Shown piece after piece: positions 60,207-64,000 of a stretch of DNA of 64,000 nucleotides (position 1 is the first letter of the stretch; the number at the start of each line of letters is the position of its first letter). The translations under genes and the position numbers were made by a program. The DNA lies in NCBI RefSeq assembly GCF_001692445.1, contig NZ_MAQA01000004.1, forward strand, positions 1 through 64,000. The letters are read 5' to 3'. The notes beneath the pieces are model-generated. The model made no database searches and was not told the DNA's origin. It saw only the letters and a list, made by a program, of their open reading frames with translations. This stretch comes from Oerskovia enterophila. GTDB lineage: Bacteria; Actinomycetota; Actinomycetes; Actinomycetales; Cellulomonadaceae.

Positions 60207-60459
60207 CAACTGTCGCGCACTGCAGCCCGCCCTGTCGTCACCCGCTCATCACCGGGGGCGAGACGGACGGAGGGTGCGCGTCCTGCTGTCGGCCCGAGAA
60301 GTGGTCCGTCGGTGGTAGACGACAGCCGGATCGGTCGTTCGGAACCAGCGGTAGGACGTCCTCGGACGCCCGCCCCGACGCTCCTCGGAGCCCAGGGCCG
60401 TCGGTGGCGCGCTGCGCCGTCCGAAGTCCGTGCCCGGGAGGCTCGACGACTGGACTCGA

Positions 60460-61770
60460 GTGAACAACCCCATTGACCGGACCGCTCACGCGGCCAGCGC
60501 CGACAGCGCAGCCAACACCCCCCAGACCCCTTCTCCTCTCGACGGCGTCGAGGCACAGGCCTCCGCCCCCACAGCCACCAAGCGCCGCCGCTGGCCCCTG
60601 ATCGCCGGTGCGACGGCCATCGCACTCGTCGCGACCGGAGCAGTCGCCTACGGCAGCGCCAAGAAGACCGTCCAGCTCGACGTCGACGGCAACATCACGA
60701 CGGTCTCGACGTTCGCGGGCTCGATCGAGGGTCTCCTCGACGAGCAGGACGTGCGTGTGACCGACCGCGACCTGATCGCCCCCGGGGCCGACGCGCCCCT
60801 CAAGAACGGTGCCGACGTCGTCGTGCGCTACGGGCGTCAGGTGACCGTTCAGACCGACGGCGCCCAGAGCGACGTGTGGCTCACCGCGCTCGACGCCGAC
60901 GAGGCGCTCGAGACCCTCGCGGACCGCGGCAGCGACGTGCGTCTCGTGGCCTCGCGCTCGGGAGCCGACGGCCGCGCCGCGCTCTCGCTGCGTCTCGACG
61001 CCGACGGGCCCGTCGCCGTCGTCGCGGACGGCGAGACCAAGACGGCCCCCGACGGCAGCATCGGCGTGAACGCGATCCTCGACCAGCAGGGCGTCGCCCT
61101 GGGCGAGCTCGACCGCGTCTCCGTGGCCCGTACGGCCGAGGAGACGTCGGACGTGCCCGCGGTCTCGCTGGTCGTCCAGCGCGTCGCGGTGAGCGAGGTC
61201 CCCACGGTCACCCCGATCCCGTTCGAGACGGTCACCGAGCAGGACGCGAACCAGTTCGCGGACCTCGCCCCGGTCGTCAAGCAGGAGGGCGTCGAGGGCG
61301 CCTCGACCAAGGTCGAGAGCGTGACCACGGTCGACGGCGTCGAGGAGTCCCGTGAGCTCGTGTCGGACGGCGTCACGTCCGATCCGGTCGCCAAGATCGT
61401 CGTGCAGGGCACCAAGGAGCGGCCCAAGGCTGCCCCGAAGGCTGCTGCGGCGGCCCCGAAGGCCGCTGCCGCTCCCGCTGCCCCTGCCCCCAAGGCGAGC
61501 GCACCGGCCGCGGCGGCACCGAGCACGGTCGGCGGCGACGTCTGGGCCGCGCTGGCCAAGTGCGAGTCGGGCGGCAACCCCGCGACGAACACGGGCAACG
61601 GCTACTACGGCCTCTACCAGTTCTCGGCCACCACCTGGCGTGCGATGGGTGGCTCCGGCCTCCCGTCCGACGCCTCGGCCGCGGAGCAGACGCAGCGTGC
61701 GCAGGCGCTCCAGGCCCGCTCGGGCTGGGGTCAGTGGCCCGGGTGCGCCCGGAAGCTCGGCCTGCTCTGA
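60460..61770 (+). CDS. resuscitation-promoting factor (RpfB type)
   Basis: This protein of about 436 residues has a membrane helix near 48-64 (WPLIAGATAIALVATGAVAYG), three DUF348 units (about 66-225), a G5 domain (about 250-325), an Ala/Lys/Pro-rich linker and a C-terminal Rpf domain. The Rpf domain begins VWAALAKCESGGN with the catalytic Glu, then NTGNGYYGLYQFS and WGQWPGC. Rpf enzymes cleave peptidoglycan and help dormant cells resume growth. The GTG at 60460 is a tentative start, and 60430 is an in-frame alternative. The first 14 codons of that longer form resemble paralog 3. Confidence 0.93.
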   Translation: MNNPIDRTAHAASADSAANTPQTPSPLDGVEAQASAPTATKRRRWPLIAGATAIALVATGAVAYGSAKKTVQLDVDGNITTVSTFAGSIEGLLDEQDVRVTDRDLIAPGADAPLKNGADVVVRYGRQVTVQTDGAQSDVWLTALDADEALETLADRGSDVRLVASRSGADGRAALSLRLDADGPVAVVADGETKTAPDGSIGVNAILDQQGVALGELDRVSVARTAEETSDVPAVSLVVQRVAVSEVPTVTPIPFETVTEQDANQFADLAPVVKQEGVEGASTKVESVTTVDGVEESRELVSDGVTSDPVAKIVVQGTKERPKAAPKAAAAAPKAAAAPAAPAPKASAPAAAAPSTVGGDVWAALAKCESGGNPATNTGNGYYGLYQFSATTWRAMGGSGLPSDASAAEQTQRAQALQARSGWGQWPGCARKLGLL

Positions 61771-61820
61771 GCGGTCCTGGCATCCTGACCGCGGCCACGG
61801 GCTGAGGTCGGACGAACGAG

Positions 61821-61860
61821 GGGTGTGGCCCACGGCGCGAGCCGTGGGCCACACCCTTTT
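61821..61860 (+). terminator. terminator after rpf paralog 2
   Basis: A perfect 16-bp stem (61821-61836 / 61841-61856) with loop GCGA is followed by TTTT. It is the most classical intrinsic terminator in the window. Confidence 0.9.
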
Positions 61861-62009
61861 CCTGTGCCCACTGGTTGCCCGGTGGCCGCCCGCTGGCCGC
61901 CCGCTCGGTGTCCGCGCGGACGAGAGACGCGCGCCGGGCGCGACGTCCGGGTCTGTCCGGGTGTGCTCGGATCGTCCTGTGACGTGGGTCGCGAGCTGGC
62001 GGGGCCGAC

Positions 62010-62038
62010 TTGGTGATCGATAACGAGTCGGTTACGGT
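62010..62038 (+). promoter_or_regulatory. promoter of rpf paralog 3 with TAAC-N6-GTTA dyad
   Basis: The -35 TTGGTG (62010-62015), a 17-bp spacer and the -10 TACGGT (62033-62038) form the promoter. TAAC (62021-62024) and GTTA (62031-62034) repeat the dyad of the paralog 2 promoter. The leader before the start codon is about 215 nt. Confidence 0.7.
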
Positions 62039-62252
62039 CGAGTGTCCCGCGTGCAGAAGTCGCCTCGGTGTGATCGGAGCGCGGGCGCCGTGTCGGCAGG
62101 GTGCAAGCCCAGGGCCCGACACCCTGGACCGCCGGATCGGCTGGTCGAGCCCCTGGAGCGACCCCGTCGCCTCGCGCCGTGCGCGGACCAGGGTGGCGCC
62201 GCAGCGCGCGCCTCGACCCCCCGTGCCCGGACAGCACGACGACTGGACCCTC

Positions 62253-63533
62253 GTGAAGAACCCTTTTCGCAGCATCGCCGGCGCGCACCGCGCGCGCCCC
62301 GCAGCCACCTCCGACGTGACGTCCACCGACGCCATCTCCTCCCAGGGCGTCGAGGCCCAGGCCTCCGCCTCCGCCACCAGGCGCCGCCGCTGGCCCCTCG
62401 TCGCGAGCGCGACGGCCGTCGCGCTCGTCGCGACCGGAGCGGTCGCCTACGGCAGCGCCAAGAAGACCGTCGAGCTCGACGTCGACGGCGAGGTCGCCAC
62501 GGTCAGCACGTACGCAGGCTCGGTCGAGGGCCTCCTCGCCGAGGAGGGCGTGCGTGTGACCGACCGCGACCTGATCGCCCCCGGGGCCGACGCGCCCCTC
62601 AAGAACGGTGCCGACGTCGTCGTGCGCTACGGGCGTCAGGTGACCGTCCAGACCGACGGCGCCCAGAGCGACGTGTGGCTCACCGCGCTCGACGCCGACG
62701 AGGCGCTCGAGACGCTCGCGGCGCGCGGCGGCGACGTGCGTCTGGTCGCGTCGCGCTCTGCGGCTGACGGCCGCGCCGAGCTCGGCGTCCGCCTCGACGC
62801 CGACGGGCCCGTCACCGTCGTCGCGGACGGCGAGAGCAGGACGGCCCCTGACGGGTCGATCGGTGTGGACGCGATCCTCGAGCAGCAGGGCATCGTCCTG
62901 GGCGAGCACGACCGCGTCTCGGTCGCCCGCGACGCCACGGCGGACCCTGCGGTGTCCCTCGTCGTCCACCGCGTGGTCGTCACGGACCTTCCGACCGCGA
63001 CCCCGATCCCGTTCGAGACCACCGTCCAGGAGGACGGCAACGTCTACAAGGACGAGGCTCCGACAGTCGCCCAGGAGGGTGTCGAGGGCGTGCACACGCT
63101 CGTCGAGCGCGTGACCACGGTCGACGGGGTCGAGGAGTCCCGTGAGGTCGTCTCGGACGGCGTGACGTCCGAGCCGGTCGCCAAGATCGTGGTGCAGGGC
63201 ACCAAGGAGCGCCCGAGCGGCCCGGCAGCGGCCGGATCGGCGCGCGAGATCGGGCAGCAGCTCGTCGCGGCCCGTGGTTGGGGCAGCGAGCAGTTCGCGT
63301 GCCTCGACAAGCTCTGGACCAAGGAGAGCAAATGGGACTCGTCGGCGACCAACCCGTCGTCGGGCGCGTTCGGCATCCCGCAGTCCCTGCCCGCCTCCAA
63401 GATGGCGAGCGCCGGGGCCGACTGGCGGACCAACCCCGCGACCCAGATCACCTGGGGTCTCAACTACATCGCGGGCAGCTACGGCACCCCGTGCGCGGCG
63501 TGGGGACACTCGCAGGCGAAGAACTGGTACTGA
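62253..63533 (+). CDS. DUF348-G5 cell-wall hydrolase with SLT-type domain
   Basis: This protein of about 426 residues has a membrane helix at about 47-63, three DUF348 units, a G5 domain (about 245-315) and a C-terminal SLT-like domain (about 340-426). The probable catalytic Glu is in LWTKESKWDS, followed by GIPQSLPASKMA. The N-terminal part is nearly identical to paralog 2, but the catalytic domain is the type found in paralog 1. The GTG at 62253 is a tentative start without a clear Shine-Dalgarno, and 62223 is an in-frame alternative. It probably cleaves peptidoglycan during growth or recovery. Confidence 0.85.
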   Translation: MKNPFRSIAGAHRARPAATSDVTSTDAISSQGVEAQASASATRRRRWPLVASATAVALVATGAVAYGSAKKTVELDVDGEVATVSTYAGSVEGLLAEEGVRVTDRDLIAPGADAPLKNGADVVVRYGRQVTVQTDGAQSDVWLTALDADEALETLAARGGDVRLVASRSAADGRAELGVRLDADGPVTVVADGESRTAPDGSIGVDAILEQQGIVLGEHDRVSVARDATADPAVSLVVHRVVVTDLPTATPIPFETTVQEDGNVYKDEAPTVAQEGVEGVHTLVERVTTVDGVEESREVVSDGVTSEPVAKIVVQGTKERPSGPAAAGSAREIGQQLVAARGWGSEQFACLDKLWTKESKWDSSATNPSSGAFGIPQSLPASKMASAGADWRTNPATQITWGLNYIAGSYGTPCAAWGHSQAKNWY

Positions 63534-63590
63534 GCCTGCCCTGGCGACCGTCGGGCGCTGAGCCTGCGCAGGCGGACGTCAGGTACCGGT

Positions 63591-63609
63591 CCGCGAGCAC
63601 CGCTCGCGG
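63591..63609 (+). terminator. small hairpin after rpf paralog 3
   Basis: An 8-bp stem CCGCGAGC (63591-63598) / GCTCGCGG (63602-63609) has a 3-nt loop. It lies 57 bp past the stop and is a weak terminator candidate. Confidence 0.4.
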
Positions 63610-63644
63610 CGGCCGGCACCGGTCCAACCGGTAGGCTTCCCCGC

Positions 63645-64000
63645 ATGAACGACACCCCCAACGCCCTGCTCGGTCCGGCACAGATCCGCGACCTGGCAGG
63701 GCGTCTGGGTGTGCGGCCCACCAAGACGCTCGGGCAGAACTTCGTGCACGACGGCGGGACCGTCCGCAAGATCGTCCGGACCGCCGGGATCGGGGCGGGG
63801 GACCGGGTGGTCGAGGTCGGACCGGGCCTGGGATCCCTCACGCTGGGCCTGCTCGAGGTGGGGGCGAGCGTCGTCGCGGTCGAGATCGACCCGCCCCTGG
63901 CGCAGCAGCTCGCCGCGACCGTGGCCGTGCACCAGCCCGACGCCGCCGACCGCCTGACCGTCGTGGCCGCGGACGCGCTCGAGGTCACGGAGCTCCCGGG
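63645..64000 (+). CDS. rsmA: 16S rRNA dimethyladenosine transferase RsmA (partial)
   Basis: The first 118 codons of RsmA/KsgA, which dimethylates A1518 and A1519 of 16S rRNA, run off the right edge of the window. Visible motifs are [18 protein letters not shown] and the SAM-binding [17 protein letters not shown], followed by [20 protein letters not shown] lies 7 bp before the ATG at 63645, suggesting a leaderless start. Position after rpf genes is the conserved actinobacterial order. Confidence 0.95.
   Translation, partial: MNDTPNALLGPAQIRDLAGRLGVRPTKTLGQNFVHDGGTVRKIVRTAGIGAGDRVVEVGPGLGSLTLGLLEVGASVVAVEIDPPLAQQLAATVAVHQPDAADRLTVVAADALEVTELP

Noticed and set aside
60207-60459. c-di-AMP (ydaO) riboswitch before the rpf gene
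   Set aside because: It was expected from actinobacterial biology, but the conserved core motifs were not seen by eye. It is kept only as a structured-leader finding.
1-64000. CRISPR array, rRNA operon, intact insertion sequence
   Set aside because: These were looked for on both strands. No regularly spaced repeats, rRNA signatures or transposase genes were seen.

Overview
The window is about 72% G+C chromosomal DNA of a Gram-positive actinobacterium. The gene set points to order Micrococcales, probably close to Cellulomonas, Oerskovia or Cellulosimicrobium. It includes metG-tatD-rpf-rsmA, actinobacterial DUF348/G5 resuscitation factors, a PAS-ANTAR regulator, a protein O-mannosyltransferase, and GH36 and GH20 glycosidases. 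The placement is inferred from gene content and codon use only. At least 14 genes carry a -10-like hexamer 6-8 bp before the start codon and no visible Shine-Dalgarno, so leaderless mRNAs look common.

Positions 1-9566 are accessory. A complete tRNA-Arg(CCU) lies at 141-213, and its 3' half recurs at 2631-2679 and 9523-9566. This marks two tandem integrated segments. The first carries an OLD-type ATPase/TOPRIM nuclease. The second carries a HigBA-type toxin-antitoxin pair with a broken toxin, a Fic fragment, a radical-SAM gene missing one cluster cysteine, a large protein of unknown family with a zinc ribbon and a PD-(D/E)XK-like motif, a NERD-like nuclease, a frameshifted gene, and a decayed tyrosine integrase next to the right-hand att copy. 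This looks like an eroding defence-type island and is the best place to look for an undescribed system.

From 9.6 kb onward the sequence is chromosomal backbone. 9.6-16.6 kb holds an esterase and a MacB-like efflux operon (permease, ATPase, adaptor with a peptidoglycan-binding domain, lipoprotein), divergent from an OmpR/histidine-kinase pair across a striking 42-bp dyad. 16.9-24.4 kb holds a VKOR-family protein, a 1381-residue helicase/nuclease-like protein whose active sites look lost, mscL, a SAF-domain protein and an FmdB-type zinc ribbon. 24.6-30.7 kb holds a penicillin-acylase family enzyme, 5-formyltetrahydrofolate cyclo-ligase, a RimJ-like acetyltransferase, a GlpR/SepX-like membrane protein and tRNA-Ala(CGC).

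30.8-46.9 kb holds a PAS-ANTAR protein, a 51-residue gene just upstream of it, an acetyltransferase, an ABC exporter, a PfkB kinase, two DUF4190-like membrane proteins, a lipoprotein, a GH20 hexosaminidase, a protein mannosyltransferase, rsmI, a nicotinamidase, a MarR-like regulator, a DsbA-like protein and an aminotransferase. 47.0-54.6 kb is a sugar-use cluster: a DUF5107-TPR protein, a GH36 alpha-galactosidase, an aldose epimerase and an AraC regulator. 54.8-64.0 kb holds a sugar-dehydrogenase lipoprotein, metG, tatD, three tandem rpf-like cell-wall hydrolases and the start of rsmA, which is cut by the window edge.

Several convergent gene pairs are separated by long perfect hairpins that probably act as bidirectional terminators. 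No rRNA, CRISPR array or intact transposase was seen.
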